From Acinetobacter chengduensis (GTDB lineage: Bacteria > Pseudomonadota > Gammaproteobacteria > Pseudomonadales > Moraxellaceae): a stretch of DNA of 64,000 bases. The notes beneath the pieces were generated by a model. That model was not told where the DNA came from, made no database searches, and was given only the letters and a program-made list of their open reading frames with translations. Shown in pieces: positions 55,086 to 64,000 of this stretch (position 1 is the first letter of the stretch; each line of letters opens with the position of its first letter). Position numbers and translations under genes: made by a program. The stretch covers positions 62,001-126,000 of the forward strand of contig NZ_RCHC01000002.1 of NCBI RefSeq assembly GCF_003664645.1, read 5' to 3'.

Positions 55086-56561
55086 TCAACCAATCAATTT
55101 CTTCATCAATTCATTCACTTGTGCAGGGTTAGCTTTACCTTTGGCTGCTTTCATCACTTGACCAACAAGACCGTTAAAAGCTTTCTCTTTACCAGATTTA
55201 TATTCTTCAACCATCTTCTCGTTGGCAGCAAGTACGTCTTTAATAATCGCTTCAATTGCGCCTGTATCAGTTTCCTGTTTCAAGCCTTTTTCCGCAATAA
55301 TTTCGTCTGCAGTTTTTCCTTCATCCCACATAAAGCCAAATACTTGCTTCGCAATCTTACCGTTAATGGTGTTGTCCACAATACGCGCGATCATGCCACC
55401 AAGTTTTTCAGCCGATACAGGAGAGTCATGAAGCTCTAAGCCCGCTTTGTTTAAAGCACCAGAGAATTCACCCATTACCCAGTTTGCAGACACTTTACCT
55501 TGTGCAGCACCGCCAGCAGCCTTTACGACTTCTTCATAGAACTCAGACATTTCACGAGTCAGTGTAAGCACGTGAGCATCGTACTCAGTCACACCAAAGT
55601 CCGCGACAAAACGAGCACGACGTGCAGCAGGAAGCTCAGGAAGGGCAGCACGTGCTGCTTCAATTTGCGCATCTGCAATGATTACAGGCAACAAGTCAGG
55701 GTCTGGGAAGTAGCGGTAATCGTTCGCTTCTTCTTTTGAACGCATAGAACGCGTTTCCATCTTCACAGGATCGAACAAACGTGTTTCTTGGTCAATTGTG
55801 CCGTCCCAATCCAAGATTTCCATTTGACGTTCAATTTCAACATTGATCGCTTGCTCAATGAAACGGAATGAGTTGAGGTTTTTCAATTCACAACGTGTAC
55901 CAAAAGGCTGACCCGGACGACGTAGTGACACGTTACAGTCCGCACGGAATGAACCTTCTGCCATGTTACCGTCAGAAATGCCTAACCAACGCACCAAAGT
56001 GTGAATCGCTTTAATATAAGCAACCGCTTCTTCAACAGAACGCATATCGGGTTCAGATACGATTTCAAGTAAAGGCGTACCCGCACGGTTTAAGTCAATG
56101 CCTGACATACCTTCGAATTGGTCATGAATCGATTTACCCGCATCTTCCTCAAGGTGAGCACGTGTCACGCCAATGCGTTTAACTGTGCCATCTTCAAGTT
56201 GGATGTCGATATGACCCAAGCCCACAATCGGGTTGTCCATTTGGCTGATTTGGTAGCCTTTTGGAGAGTCAGGGTAGAAATAGTTTTTACGTGCAAACAC
56301 AGATGCTTGGTCAATGTACGCATCAATACCCAAACCAAAGCGAATCGCAAGATCAACCACTTCTTTGTTCAATACTGGCAATACGCCCGGCATCGCCAAA
56401 TCAACAAGGCTGGCTTGTGTATTTGGGTCTTGACCAAAAGTCGTTGAAGAACCTGAGAAAATTTTAGTGTTAGTGGCAAGTTGAGTGTGAATCTCAATAC
56501 CAATCACCACTTCCCAACCATCAATCAGGTTAGATTTAGGTTTCGCAGCATTTTTAGCCAT
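55086..56561 (-). CDS. gatB: Aspartyl/glutamyl-tRNA(Asn/Gln) amidotransferase subunit B
   Basis: tRNA-binding kinase-like subunit of GatCAB, which converts misacylated Asp-tRNA(Asn) and Glu-tRNA(Gln) to the amides. 491 residues with the GatB start [49 protein letters not shown] and the C-terminal YqeY-like domain ending [16 protein letters not shown]. The start lies within the gatA stop. The last nine codons are repeated 750 bp downstream (see 54309), so the end is likely supplied by an inserted element. Confidence 0.97.
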   Translation of the reverse strand: MAKNAAKPKSNLIDGWEVVIGIEIHTQLATNTKIFSGSSTTFGQDPNTQASLVDLAMPGVLPVLNKEVVDLAIRFGLGIDAYIDQASVFARKNYFYPDSPKGYQISQMDNPIVGLGHIDIQLEDGTVKRIGVTRAHLEEDAGKSIHDQFEGMSGIDLNRAGTPLLEIVSEPDMRSVEEAVAYIKAIHTLVRWLGISDGNMAEGSFRADCNVSLRRPGQPFGTRCELKNLNSFRFIEQAINVEIERQMEILDWDGTIDQETRLFDPVKMETRSMRSKEEANDYRYFPDPDLLPVIIADAQIEAARAALPELPAARRARFVADFGVTEYDAHVLTLTREMSEFYEEVVKAAGGAAQGKVSANWVMGEFSGALNKAGLELHDSPVSAEKLGGMIARIVDNTINGKIAKQVFGFMWDEGKTADEIIAEKGLKQETDTGAIEAIIKDVLAANEKMVEEYKSGKEKAFNGLVGQVMKAAKGKANPAQVNELMKKLIG

Positions 56562-58039
56562 TATGCGTTCTCCTCAGCAATTGCAGCGCGTTTTGTATGC
56601 CAATCCGTTGCTTGTTGGTACTGATGCACCACAGACAACAATTGCGATTCTGACCAATAGTTACCAATCAGCTGTAAGCCAACAGGCAAGTTGTCTTTGT
56701 CAAAACCAACAGGCGCGTTAATTGCAGGTAAGCCTGCTAAGTTCACCGCGATGGTGTAGATGTCACCCAAGTACATTTCAACTGGAGACAGGTTTGCACC
56801 AATCTTGTATGCAGTTGTTGGTGCAGCAGGGGCAGCAATCACATCAACAGATTCAAATGCTTTTAAGAAATCTTGTTGAATTAAACGACGTACTTTTTGT
56901 GCTTTTACATAGTATGCATCGTAATAACCCGCAGAAAGTGCGTATGTACCAATCAAAATACGTTGCTGTACTTCTTTACCAAAACCTTCTGAACGTGAAC
57001 GTTTGTACAAGTCCATTAAGTCCACAGGGTTTTCACAGCGGTAGCCATAACGCACGCCGTCAAAACGCTGTAAGTTTGAAGATGCTTCAGCAGGGGCAAT
57101 CAAATAATAGGTTGGAACATAGGCATCGGTCATGCTGAGATCAATCTCAACCAAAATTGCGCCCATTTCTTCCAATTTTTTAAGTGATTCTTCAACGCGT
57201 GCTTTTACATCAGCATCTAAGCCAGCAACATTAAAGTACTGTTTAGGAATACCAATGCGTAAACCTTTTACAGATGTGCCGTTTAGGTTTGCAACATAGT
57301 TGTCTACGTCTTTTTCAACCGAAGTTGAGTCTTTTGCGTCATGACCCGCCATCACGTTCATGAGGTACGCACAGTCTTCAGCAGAGCGCGCCATTGGGCC
57401 GCCTTGGTCTAAAGATGATGCATAGGCAATCATACCAAAACGAGATACACGGCCGTATGTTGGTTTAAGACCAGTCAAACCACAGAACGATGCAGGTTGA
57501 CGAATTGAACCACCTGTATCTGTACCTGTTGCAAATGGTGCAAGATCAGCGGCGACTGCTGCTGCCGAACCACCTGATGAACCACCTGGTACATGGCTTA
57601 AGTTCCATGGGTTAGCCGTGGCGCCGTAGTACGAGTTCTCAGAGGTAGAACCCATGGCGAATTCGTCCATGTTCACTTTACCTAGAGTCACTAAGCCCGC
57701 AGCTTTACCTTTCGCTACAACGGTTGCGTCGTAAGGAGAGATAAAATTGTCCAGTATTTTAGAACCAGCAGTGGTCTTAATACCTTGGGTACAAAAAATG
57801 TCTTTGTGCGCAATAGGTACACCCGTCAAAGCGGATGCAGTACCTGCTTTAATTGCAGCATCAGCAGCATCGGCTTGTGCAAGTGCTTGTTCCGCAGTCA
57901 CCGTTACGTATGACTTCACTTGAGCATCGATTTTTTCAATGCGTTTTAAATAATGTTCAGTCAATTCGCGTGAAGAAAATTTAGCACCCGCCAAACCTTC
58001 AGACAATTCACGAATTGATAAGCGATGTAAATCTGTCAT
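56561..58039 (-). CDS. gatA: Aspartyl/glutamyl-tRNA(Asn/Gln) amidotransferase subunit A
   Basis: Amidase-signature subunit that releases ammonia from glutamine. 492 residues. Catalytic triad elements: Lys in [11 protein letters not shown], the two serines in [16 protein letters not shown] and [13 protein letters not shown]. Start at 58039 ([18 protein letters not shown]) is the family's usual N-terminus; an in-frame ATG at 58099 would add 20 residues overlapping gatC. Gene order gatC-gatA-gatB on the minus strand with one-base overlaps. Confidence 0.97.
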   Translation of the reverse strand: MTDLHRLSIRELSEGLAGAKFSSRELTEHYLKRIEKIDAQVKSYVTVTAEQALAQADAADAAIKAGTASALTGVPIAHKDIFCTQGIKTTAGSKILDNFISPYDATVVAKGKAAGLVTLGKVNMDEFAMGSTSENSYYGATANPWNLSHVPGGSSGGSAAAVAADLAPFATGTDTGGSIRQPASFCGLTGLKPTYGRVSRFGMIAYASSLDQGGPMARSAEDCAYLMNVMAGHDAKDSTSVEKDVDNYVANLNGTSVKGLRIGIPKQYFNVAGLDADVKARVEESLKKLEEMGAILVEIDLSMTDAYVPTYYLIAPAEASSNLQRFDGVRYGYRCENPVDLMDLYKRSRSEGFGKEVQQRILIGTYALSAGYYDAYYVKAQKVRRLIQQDFLKAFESVDVIAAPAAPTTAYKIGANLSPVEMYLGDIYTIAVNLAGLPAINAPVGFDKDNLPVGLQLIGNYWSESQLLSVVHQYQQATDWHTKRAAIAEENA

Positions 58040-58091
58040 AAGAAATATTTCTTTACGTTTAATTTGAAACAATGGTGTGTTTGGTCGGAAA

Positions 58092-58406
58092 TCACTCAAT
58101 CACGCGTGGTACAAGATACAAGCCTTCTTGCACATTTGGTGCAACTGCTTGATATTCATCGCGATGATTGCTTTCTGATACCACGTCTTGACGTAATGGT
58201 TGCGGATTGTCAAATGGGCTCTTTAATGGTTCAACACCATCAGTATTGATACCTTTTAAGGTGTCCATCATGCCTAAGATTTTATTTAAACTTTGAGCAT
58301 ATTCAGCAGATTGCGTGTCATCTAGCGACAATCGAGCCAGATGGGCAATCGATGAAACTGTTTGTGCATTGAGATCTGCAGAATGCTGTGCATCCGTTGT
58401 AGACAT
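58092..58406 (-). CDS. gatC: Aspartyl/glutamyl-tRNA(Asn/Gln) amidotransferase subunit C
   Basis: Small stabilising subunit of GatCAB, 104 residues. [43 protein letters not shown] is the classical GatC helix-and-strap, and the C-terminal [15 protein letters not shown] with LVPRVIE completes it. First gene of the operon, divergent from mreB with about 130 bp between. Confidence 0.95.
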   Translation of the reverse strand: MSTTDAQHSADLNAQTVSSIAHLARLSLDDTQSAEYAQSLNKILGMMDTLKGINTDGVEPLKSPFDNPQPLRQDVVSESNHRDEYQAVAPNVQEGLYLVPRVIE

Positions 58407-58539
58407 AACATTACCTAATCAGTATTAAAAAAATTCAAAATATAGGGCCTTATAATAAGCGATTGACTTGTTCAAATCATCACATTTAGTTAAAGTTGCC
58501 ACCTTGCGTCCATATAAAAGTTTAACTGAGAACGTCCCC

Positions 58540-59586
58540 GTGATTCTAAAACGACTAATTGGCTTGTTTTCGCCTGATCTAGCCATTGATTTAGGTACTG
58601 CAAATACACTTATTTATGCGCCAGGACGAGGCATTATATTAAATGAACCCACGGTTGTGGCTATTCGTCACAGTGGTTCACAAAAAATCGTTGCCGCAGT
58701 AGGTCTTGACGCGAAACAAATGCTAGGTCGTACACCAGCCAACATCTCTGCTATCCGTCCAATGAAAGACGGTGTGATTGCAGATTTTGAAGTGACAGAA
58801 ACCATGCTGAACCAATTTATTGGCAAAGTGCATGAAAAACGTCTATTCCCACCAGCGCCACGTGTTGTGGTTTGTGTGCCGTGCAAATCGACTTTGGTTG
58901 AGCGTCGTGCGATTCGTGAAGCCGTGTATAACGCGGGTGCACGTGATGTACGTTTAATTGAAGAACCAATGGCAGCTGCAATTGGTGCGGGTATGCCTGT
59001 AGAGCAAGCATGTGGCTCTATGGTGGTTGATGTTGGTGGTGGTACAACTGAAATTGCGATTATTTCGCTACAAGGTTGTGTGTATGCAGATTCACTGCGT
59101 ATTGGTGGTGATGTATTTGATGAGCAAATCATTAACTACGTGCGTAAAGCGCATGGTTGTGTGATTGGTGAAACCACTGCTGAAAATATTAAAAAAGAAG
59201 TGGGTATGGCATTGCCTGATGAAGGCCAAAAACCTCTTGAGATTGAAGTTCGTGGCCGTAACTTGGCAGAGGGTGTACCTCGTGCGATTACTGTAACTTC
59301 TGATGAAGTGACTCAAGCGATTTCTGACCCATTACAAAGCATTGTTTCAGCAGTAAAATCTGCTTTAGAGCAAACGCCACCTGAGTTGTCTTCAGACATC
59401 GCAGAGCGTGGTATTGTGCTGACAGGTGGTGGTGCATTGCTCCGTAACCTAGACAAACTTCTTGCTAAAGAAACGGGCTTGCCTGTGGTGGTTGCTGAAG
59501 ATCCTCTAACTTGTGTCACTCGTGGTGGTGGAAAAGTTCTAGATTTCTTTGATAATCCAAATCATGACATGTTATTTGTAGGCTAA
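58540..59586 (+). CDS. mreB: Rod-shape-determining protein MreB
   Basis: Actin-like ATPase that guides lateral wall synthesis. 348 residues from GTG at 58540 (the frame is open upstream but the leader has no resemblance to MreB). Motifs: [13 protein letters not shown] (phosphate-1), [15 protein letters not shown] (phosphate-2), and [15 protein letters not shown] (adenosine). Gene order mreB-mreC-mreD-maf-rng is that of most gammaproteobacteria. Confidence 0.97.
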   Translation: MILKRLIGLFSPDLAIDLGTANTLIYAPGRGIILNEPTVVAIRHSGSQKIVAAVGLDAKQMLGRTPANISAIRPMKDGVIADFEVTETMLNQFIGKVHEKRLFPPAPRVVVCVPCKSTLVERRAIREAVYNAGARDVRLIEEPMAAAIGAGMPVEQACGSMVVDVGGGTTEIAIISLQGCVYADSLRIGGDVFDEQIINYVRKAHGCVIGETTAENIKKEVGMALPDEGQKPLEIEVRGRNLAEGVPRAITVTSDEVTQAISDPLQSIVSAVKSALEQTPPELSSDIAERGIVLTGGGALLRNLDKLLAKETGLPVVVAEDPLTCVTRGGGKVLDFFDNPNHDMLFVG

Positions 59587-59602
59587 GAAAAGGACTGGGC
59601 GG

Positions 59603-60460
59603 GTGCAAACTCAACTGTTTTCTAGACAACCGCCATCTTTTCGCTCATTTATCATTGCGGTGGTTACGTGCTTGGTGGTGCTATTTTTTGATTGGCGCAT
59701 GCCACACGTAATTCAACCGGCCAGAGACGTCTTGTACGCGGCATATAACCCCATTTATGCCATGGCAAGCTATCCAGTGTTATCGCGAGAATGGCTCAAC
59801 CAGCAAACCAAATCAGAAGCACAACTGCGCCGTGAAAATACGGCTATGCAGGCAGAGTTATTGCAGGCACAGGTTCGCTTGCAAAAGCTTTCTGAACTTT
59901 CTGCAGAAAATACACGCTTGCGTGGTTTACTCGATACACCGCTTATTATTGATGGGCGTATGGAGATTGCAGAAGTCATTGGCACAGATGCTGATCCGCT
60001 ACGCCATATTATTGTGATTAACCGCGGTTCAACCAGTCAACTTCGTGTGGGCCAAACCGTGCTTGATGATAAAGGTGTGATGGGGCAAATTATCAATGTC
60101 TATCCGCATAGTAGCCGTGTCATGTTGTTGTCCGATAAAGAACATTCTTTATCTGTACGTCTTGAGCATACGGGGATGCGTGCGATTGTCACAGGTACAG
60201 GCGATTTAGGCCATTTAAAAATGGAATATGTGCCAACCAGTGCCAACATCAAAGTCGGTGAAAAAGTGTATAGCTCAGGTTTGGGTGCACATTTTCCAGC
60301 AGGCTATTTGGTGGGGACAGTGTCCAAAGTGAGCCGTCATAATTCTGGCGAGTTTGCTAAAATTGATGTGATTCCAGCTGCACAATTGGCAGGTGGACAT
60401 CACGTTGTGGTTTTATTTTCAGATTCTTTAGCGATGGAGCAACCGAATGCTGATCGCTAA
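59603..60460 (+). CDS. mreC: Rod-shape-determining protein MreC
   Basis: Bitopic membrane protein linking MreB to the elongasome. 285 residues: N-terminal membrane anchor (about 14-33), coiled coil (EAQLRRENTAMQAELLQAQVRLQ, about 68-95), and the tandem beta-barrel domain with VGQTVLDDKGVMGQI and YSSGLGAHFPAGYLVGTV. GTG start. Overlaps mreD by 14 bp. Confidence 0.94.
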   Translation: MQTQLFSRQPPSFRSFIIAVVTCLVVLFFDWRMPHVIQPARDVLYAAYNPIYAMASYPVLSREWLNQQTKSEAQLRRENTAMQAELLQAQVRLQKLSELSAENTRLRGLLDTPLIIDGRMEIAEVIGTDADPLRHIIVINRGSTSQLRVGQTVLDDKGVMGQIINVYPHSSRVMLLSDKEHSLSVRLEHTGMRAIVTGTGDLGHLKMEYVPTSANIKVGEKVYSSGLGAHFPAGYLVGTVSKVSRHNSGEFAKIDVIPAAQLAGGHHVVVLFSDSLAMEQPNADR

Positions 60461-60938
60461 ACAAAGTCCAAAAGTACATCGCGATCCTTTAATGCCGATT
60501 ATTTTTTCGGTCATTTTGGGGTCGATCTTGATGGTATATCCCTTATCTTATGAGATCACGGGTTGGCGACCGCTATTCATGTTGCTGATCATGCTGTTTT
60601 GGGTATTGTGTCAACCGACATGGTGTGGCATTTGGTTCGCTTTTGGCACAGGTTTATTTACAGATTTACTCTTAGATGCGCCCTTAGGCATGAATGCATT
60701 AAGTTTTGTATTTATCGCCTTTCTTTCGCGATTCTTAACCCGTGAACGCCGTATACTGACCTTTAGCAATTTATGGATTATTAGTGCTTTAGCTATTGTG
60801 GCGCACTTAACCATTGTTTGGCTTACGCAGGTCATGAGTGGTGTTCATTTTTCATTTGCACGCCATTGGCAACCCTTACTGACCAGTATCTTGTTTTGGC
60901 CTGTTATTTATTATTTCCTACGTAAATGGCGCATTTAG
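60447..60938 (+). CDS. mreD: Rod-shape-determining protein MreD
   Basis: Integral membrane partner of MreC, 163 residues, five predicted helices (about 20-38, 42-60, 68-90, 100-118, 135-152). Overlaps both neighbours, as usual in this operon. Sequence itself is poorly conserved; context settles it. Confidence 0.9.
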   Translation: MLIAKQSPKVHRDPLMPIIFSVILGSILMVYPLSYEITGWRPLFMLLIMLFWVLCQPTWCGIWFAFGTGLFTDLLLDAPLGMNALSFVFIAFLSRFLTRERRILTFSNLWIISALAIVAHLTIVWLTQVMSGVHFSFARHWQPLLTSILFWPVIYYFLRKWRI

Positions 60939-61492
60939 TTCTTGCCTCAAGCTCGCCACGGCGCCGTGAATTGCTAACACAGCTCGGGCTTGAGTTCGAT
61001 ATTTTTAGTCCAGACATCGACGAGTCGGTTCATGCAAATGAACATGTTGCAGACTATGTAGAACGTCTGTCACGTCAAAAAGCAGAAGCAGTACAAGCTC
61101 ATTTTCCCGATGCCGTGATTATAGCCGCTGATACCAGCTTAGGGGTGGACGGTATTATTTTAGGCAAACCTTCGTCTAAGCAACATGCCTTTGAAATGTG
61201 GCAACAAATTTCTGGCCGAACGCATGATGTGTATTCTGGTGTTTGCGTGCGTACAAAAGATAAAAATTACAGTATAGTAGTGCGTACACAGGTTGAATTT
61301 CAAACACTTACTGTGCAAGATATGGAATCTTATTGGGCAACTGGTGAGCCCGTTGGTAAGGCGGGAGCCTACGCCATACAGGGAATAGCTGCGCGCTATA
61401 TTCCCCGCATTGAAGGAAGTTATTCTAACGTTGTTGGCTTACCTTTACACGAGACAGTACAGTTATTAAAGACAGTTAAGGTACTAAATTAA
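60926..61492 (+). CDS. maf: Maf-like nucleotide pyrophosphatase
   Basis: House-cleaning NTP pyrophosphatase (dTTP/UTP or m7GTP type), 188 residues. SSSPRRRELLTQLGLEF near the N-terminus, ADTSLGVDGIILGKP and YAIQGIAARYIPRIEGSYSNVVGLPL are the Maf/YceF fingerprints. Third gene after mreB in the operon; overlaps mreD by 13 bp. Confidence 0.93.
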   Translation: MAHLVLASSSPRRRELLTQLGLEFDIFSPDIDESVHANEHVADYVERLSRQKAEAVQAHFPDAVIIAADTSLGVDGIILGKPSSKQHAFEMWQQISGRTHDVYSGVCVRTKDKNYSIVVRTQVEFQTLTVQDMESYWATGEPVGKAGAYAIQGIAARYIPRIEGSYSNVVGLPLHETVQLLKTVKVLN

Positions 61493-61530
61493 CTGCAATA
61501 CAGAATTTTTATAATGTTTTGAGTCTTATT

Positions 61531-62985
61531 ATGTCTGACGAATTGTTAATTAACGTCACACCGATGGAATGTCGTGTGGCTTTAATTGAAAACGGCACCG
61601 TCAATGAGCTATTTGTTGAACGTACTGTTAAACGTGGATTAGTGGGTAATATTTATAAAGGAAAAGTGGTGCGTGTACTTCCGGGTATGCAAGCGGCTTT
61701 TGTGGATATTGGATTATCACGTACGGCTTTTTTGCATATCAATGATATGGTTTGGCCACGTAATCAACCTACGCCCAATGTCTTTGAATTGCTACAGCCA
61801 GGGCAGATTCTGACGGTTCAAGTGATGAAAGATATGCTTGGAACCAAAGGCGCACGTTTAAGCACAGATTTATCTATCCCTTCACGTTATTTGGTGATGA
61901 TGCCTTATGGAAGCCATACAGGTGTTTCACAGCGCATTGAGTCTGAACAAGAACGTGATCGCTTGCGTGGCATTATTGAGCGTATTCAAGCAGAACATAA
62001 GCTTCCGGGTTCTGTAATTGTTCGAACTGCAGCGGATGGCATTGAAGAAGCAGCCATCGCGCAGGATATGGCTTATTTAGCCAAGCTTTGGGAATACATT
62101 CAACGCAAGCAAAAAAGTATTGCAGTTCCATCGCTAATTTTTGAAGAACTTCCATTGCCTCAGCGCGTTATTCGTGACTTGGCAAATGAAAATACAGCAA
62201 AAATTCATGTCGACTCACGTGAAATTCACGGCAAATTAAAAGAATTTGTAGACGTTTTTGTACCAAATATGCGCGACAGCCTCATTCACTATCCGGGTGA
62301 GCGTCCAATTTTCGACTTGTACAATGTTGAAGAAGACATTCAAAAAGCTCTTCAAACGCGTGTGGCATTAAAGTCGGGTGGCTATCTGATGATAGACCAA
62401 ACCGAAGCTATGACCACCATTGATGTGAATACAGGCTCTTATGTGGGCGGTCGTTCGCTAGAAGATACGGTGTTTAAAACCAATATGGAAGCCACTCAGG
62501 TGATTGCACGTCAATTACGACTGCGTAACTTAGGTGGCATCATTATTATTGATTTTATTGACATGCAAGAAGCACAGCACCGTGAACAGGTGATGAGCCA
62601 GTTTGAAAAAATGCTCGAACGTGATCATGCCAAAACCAAAATTACTCAAGTGTCCGAACTGGGTTTAGTGGAAATGACGCGTAAACGTACACGCGAGTCA
62701 CTGGAGCACTTGCTTTGTGAATCATGCCCAACCTGTCAGGGGCGTGGTTATGTGAAAACTGCAGAAACAGTATGTTATGAAATATTTCGAGAAATTTTAA
62801 GATATGCACGTGCTTTTGAGTCACAAGGTGGCTTTACTGTCGTTGCACATCCGTCTGTGATTGACCGATTGTTAACAGCCGAAGCCCCCGCAGTGGCTGA
62901 TTTAGAGCACTTTATTAGCCGTGTGATCAAGTTTCAGGTGGAAAATCTGTATACGCAAGAGCAATACGATATCATTCTGAGTTGA
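61531..62985 (+). CDS. rng: Ribonuclease G
   Basis: Endoribonuclease for 16S rRNA 5'-end maturation and mRNA decay. 484 residues from the ATG at 61531 (an in-frame TTG at 61519 adds four residues). S1-type domain with RGLVGNIYKGKVVRVLPGMQAAFVDIG (about 31-57), RNase E/G catalytic core with MIDQTEAMTTIDVNTGSYVG and GGIIIIDFIDM, and the zinc link CESCPTC. Length and end fit RNase G rather than the longer RNase E. Confidence 0.96.
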   Translation: MSDELLINVTPMECRVALIENGTVNELFVERTVKRGLVGNIYKGKVVRVLPGMQAAFVDIGLSRTAFLHINDMVWPRNQPTPNVFELLQPGQILTVQVMKDMLGTKGARLSTDLSIPSRYLVMMPYGSHTGVSQRIESEQERDRLRGIIERIQAEHKLPGSVIVRTAADGIEEAAIAQDMAYLAKLWEYIQRKQKSIAVPSLIFEELPLPQRVIRDLANENTAKIHVDSREIHGKLKEFVDVFVPNMRDSLIHYPGERPIFDLYNVEEDIQKALQTRVALKSGGYLMIDQTEAMTTIDVNTGSYVGGRSLEDTVFKTNMEATQVIARQLRLRNLGGIIIIDFIDMQEAQHREQVMSQFEKMLERDHAKTKITQVSELGLVEMTRKRTRESLEHLLCESCPTCQGRGYVKTAETVCYEIFREILRYARAFESQGGFTVVAHPSVIDRLLTAEAPAVADLEHFISRVIKFQVENLYTQEQYDIILS

Positions 62986-63127
62986 AATTGTAACAGAATA
63001 TCGTTAAACACTTGTTACATCTGAAATTTTACTTTTAATCTCAGATTTACAATACTAGTCACATCGAATAGCCAAAGCCATTTCTCAAATGAGAGAGGGG
63101 AAATGGTTTAGCAAAGTGAGGTGTGTG

Positions 63128-63301
63128 ATGGGTGTAAGTAAAGCAGTGATTGAAACCGGCTTAAAACATGTACTAGATGCAAAAAATATGCATACGGCTT
63201 ATATCTTAGATGAGCGTGGTAATGAAGTACAAATTACAGCATCTATGATTCGTTCTGCTTGTCATGAATTATTAAAACAGTGTAGACACATTAAAAAATA
63301 A
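63128..63301 (+). CDS. Small conserved-type protein, 57 residues
   Basis: Short protein starting MGVSKAVIETGLKHVLDAKN and ending KQCRHIKK. GAGG lies six bases before the ATG at 63128, a better site than any for the longer frame beginning at 63089. Function unknown; basic C-terminal end. Terminator follows at once. Confidence 0.6.
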   Translation: MGVSKAVIETGLKHVLDAKNMHTAYILDERGNEVQITASMIRSACHELLKQCRHIKK

Positions 63302-63327
63302 GGGGCCAAAAGAGCCCCTTATTTTTT
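63297..63327. terminator. Terminator after the 57-residue gene
   Basis: AATAAGGGGC / GCCCCTTATT stem with CAAAAGA loop and T-run; A-run on the other side makes it bidirectional. Confidence 0.88.
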
Positions 63328-63478
63328 ACCTATTTAATGCGATTCAACCCTCAGAGTGAAGGTTGAGTTTATTTTTTGGCTTTAACTTCTTTACTTAATC
63401 AAAGCCATTTCATTCAACCGACTGTATTAAGTAACTAGATTTAAATAACTAGAGTTTGGTGCGATCAGAGTTCAGAAT

Positions 63479-64000
63479 CTAACTGACCGCTTGCAACTTT
63501 GGGTGATTGGCATTCACAATCGCTTCAAAGGTCTGAATCTCATCTTCCAAATGCGTTAGCAAATTCTGCATTTTCGGTAGTGCATTACGGCAAGCTGTTA
63601 AACCTACTTCCAATTTATCCATATAACTGGTCATGGTAATGTTAAGCGCTTGGCCATCCAAAATAATAGAAGCTGGATATAAGGCTTCTAAGCGTGCACC
63701 ATTCCAATACAAAGGCTCTTGAGGACCTGGTACATTTGAAATAACAAGGTTAAAAGCCTGACGTTTTGGCATAAGGCCAGACGCAATATTTAAACCAGCA
63801 GCACCGTAAATAAACGCACTATAGTTTAAAATTTGATTGGCATTCATGCGTTTAAAACGCTGTTTTGCATTTAACACACTACGACGCACAATTTTTAAAC
63901 GCTCTAACGGATCTTCTTTATGCGTACCCAAATTTGCTAAAATCATCGTGATACGATTCGATGTTTCTGAGTCATCATCACGGACAGAAGCAGGAACCAT
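63479..64000 (-). CDS. Wax ester synthase / acyl-CoA:diacylglycerol acyltransferase, C-terminal part
   Basis: Only the last 173 or so residues are in the window; the 5' part continues beyond base 64000, where the Met at the edge is internal. It shows PASVRDDDSETSNRIT, NLVISNVPGPQEPLYWNGARLEALYPASIILDGQALNIT and GLTACRNALPKMQNL, the C-terminal signatures of the WS/DGAT family. These enzymes make the wax esters and triacylglycerols typical of Acinetobacter storage lipid. Encoded on minus strand. Confidence 0.9.
   Translation of the reverse strand: MVPASVRDDDSETSNRITMILANLGTHKEDPLERLKIVRRSVLNAKQRFKRMNANQILNYSAFIYGAAGLNIASGLMPKRQAFNLVISNVPGPQEPLYWNGARLEALYPASIILDGQALNITMTSYMDKLEVGLTACRNALPKMQNLLTHLEDEIQTFEAIVNANHPKLQAVS

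Noticed and set aside
58668..59132. 154-codon minus-strand frame
   Set aside because: Antisense to mreB; a shadow.

Overview
The window reads as chromosomal DNA of an Acinetobacter-type gammaproteobacterium. The grounds are an AT-leaning composition, a one-piece ssrA tmRNA, divergent gatCAB and mreBCD-maf-rng housekeeping clusters, a WS/DGAT wax-ester synthase at the right edge, and several small envelope proteins of a kind common in Moraxellaceae. The species cannot be fixed from sequence alone.

Layout. 1-4634: sbcC (cut by the left edge) and sbcD, both minus. 4775-15824: ordinary core genes (VOC protein, small membrane protein, TIGR01777 epimerase, thiO, FadL-like porin, hemB, thioesterase, emrA-emrB efflux pair, glpK), with shared bidirectional terminators between convergent pairs. 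An apparent small RNA lies at about 5321-5515 on the minus strand. 15954-16312: tmRNA. 16313 to about 19440: the remains of a small ssrA-targeted island (P4-type integrase and a DUF4239 membrane protein). 20018-21836: an AT-rich MFS exporter with a divergent MarR repressor and two matching palindromic operators.

22341-30477: a complete meta-cleavage pathway for 3-(3-hydroxyphenyl)propionate-type compounds (mhpA, a VOC-type extradiol dioxygenase in place of classical MhpB, mhpC, mhpD, mhpF, mhpE, plus a separate FAH-family gene), divergent from a TetR regulator. 30748-41917: an aromatic-acid module: outer-membrane protein, decayed MFS gene, TetR and MarR regulators, AAHS transporter, then an apparent operon of hydratase/dehydrogenase fusion, CoA ligase, acyl-CoA dehydrogenase and thioesterase, then an OprD porin. 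It looks built to import an aryl-alkanoic acid, activate it to the CoA ester and shorten it by beta-oxidation-like steps, but no thiolase is present. Matching palindromes at 33076 and 31878 suggest one MarR protein controls several of its promoters.

42172-46660: Fur-type site, TonB-dependent siderophore receptor and three inner-membrane proteins (iron uptake). 46894-55087: an accessory stretch with an 8-bp tandem repeat, an HD-domain gene whose start is broken or non-AUG, a long decayed region, a small hypothetical gene, an SbmA/BacA-like transporter, secreted small proteins, a repeat element, a zinc-ribbon plus RES-domain protein, and a roughly 780-bp cassette bounded by a 28-bp duplication of the gatB 3' end that also carries a near-perfect 45-bp palindrome. 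55086-63301: gatB, gatA, gatC; mreB, mreC, mreD, maf, rng and a small protein. 63479-64000: C-terminal part of a wax ester synthase.

All family assignments come from reading motifs in the translations; no database search was possible.
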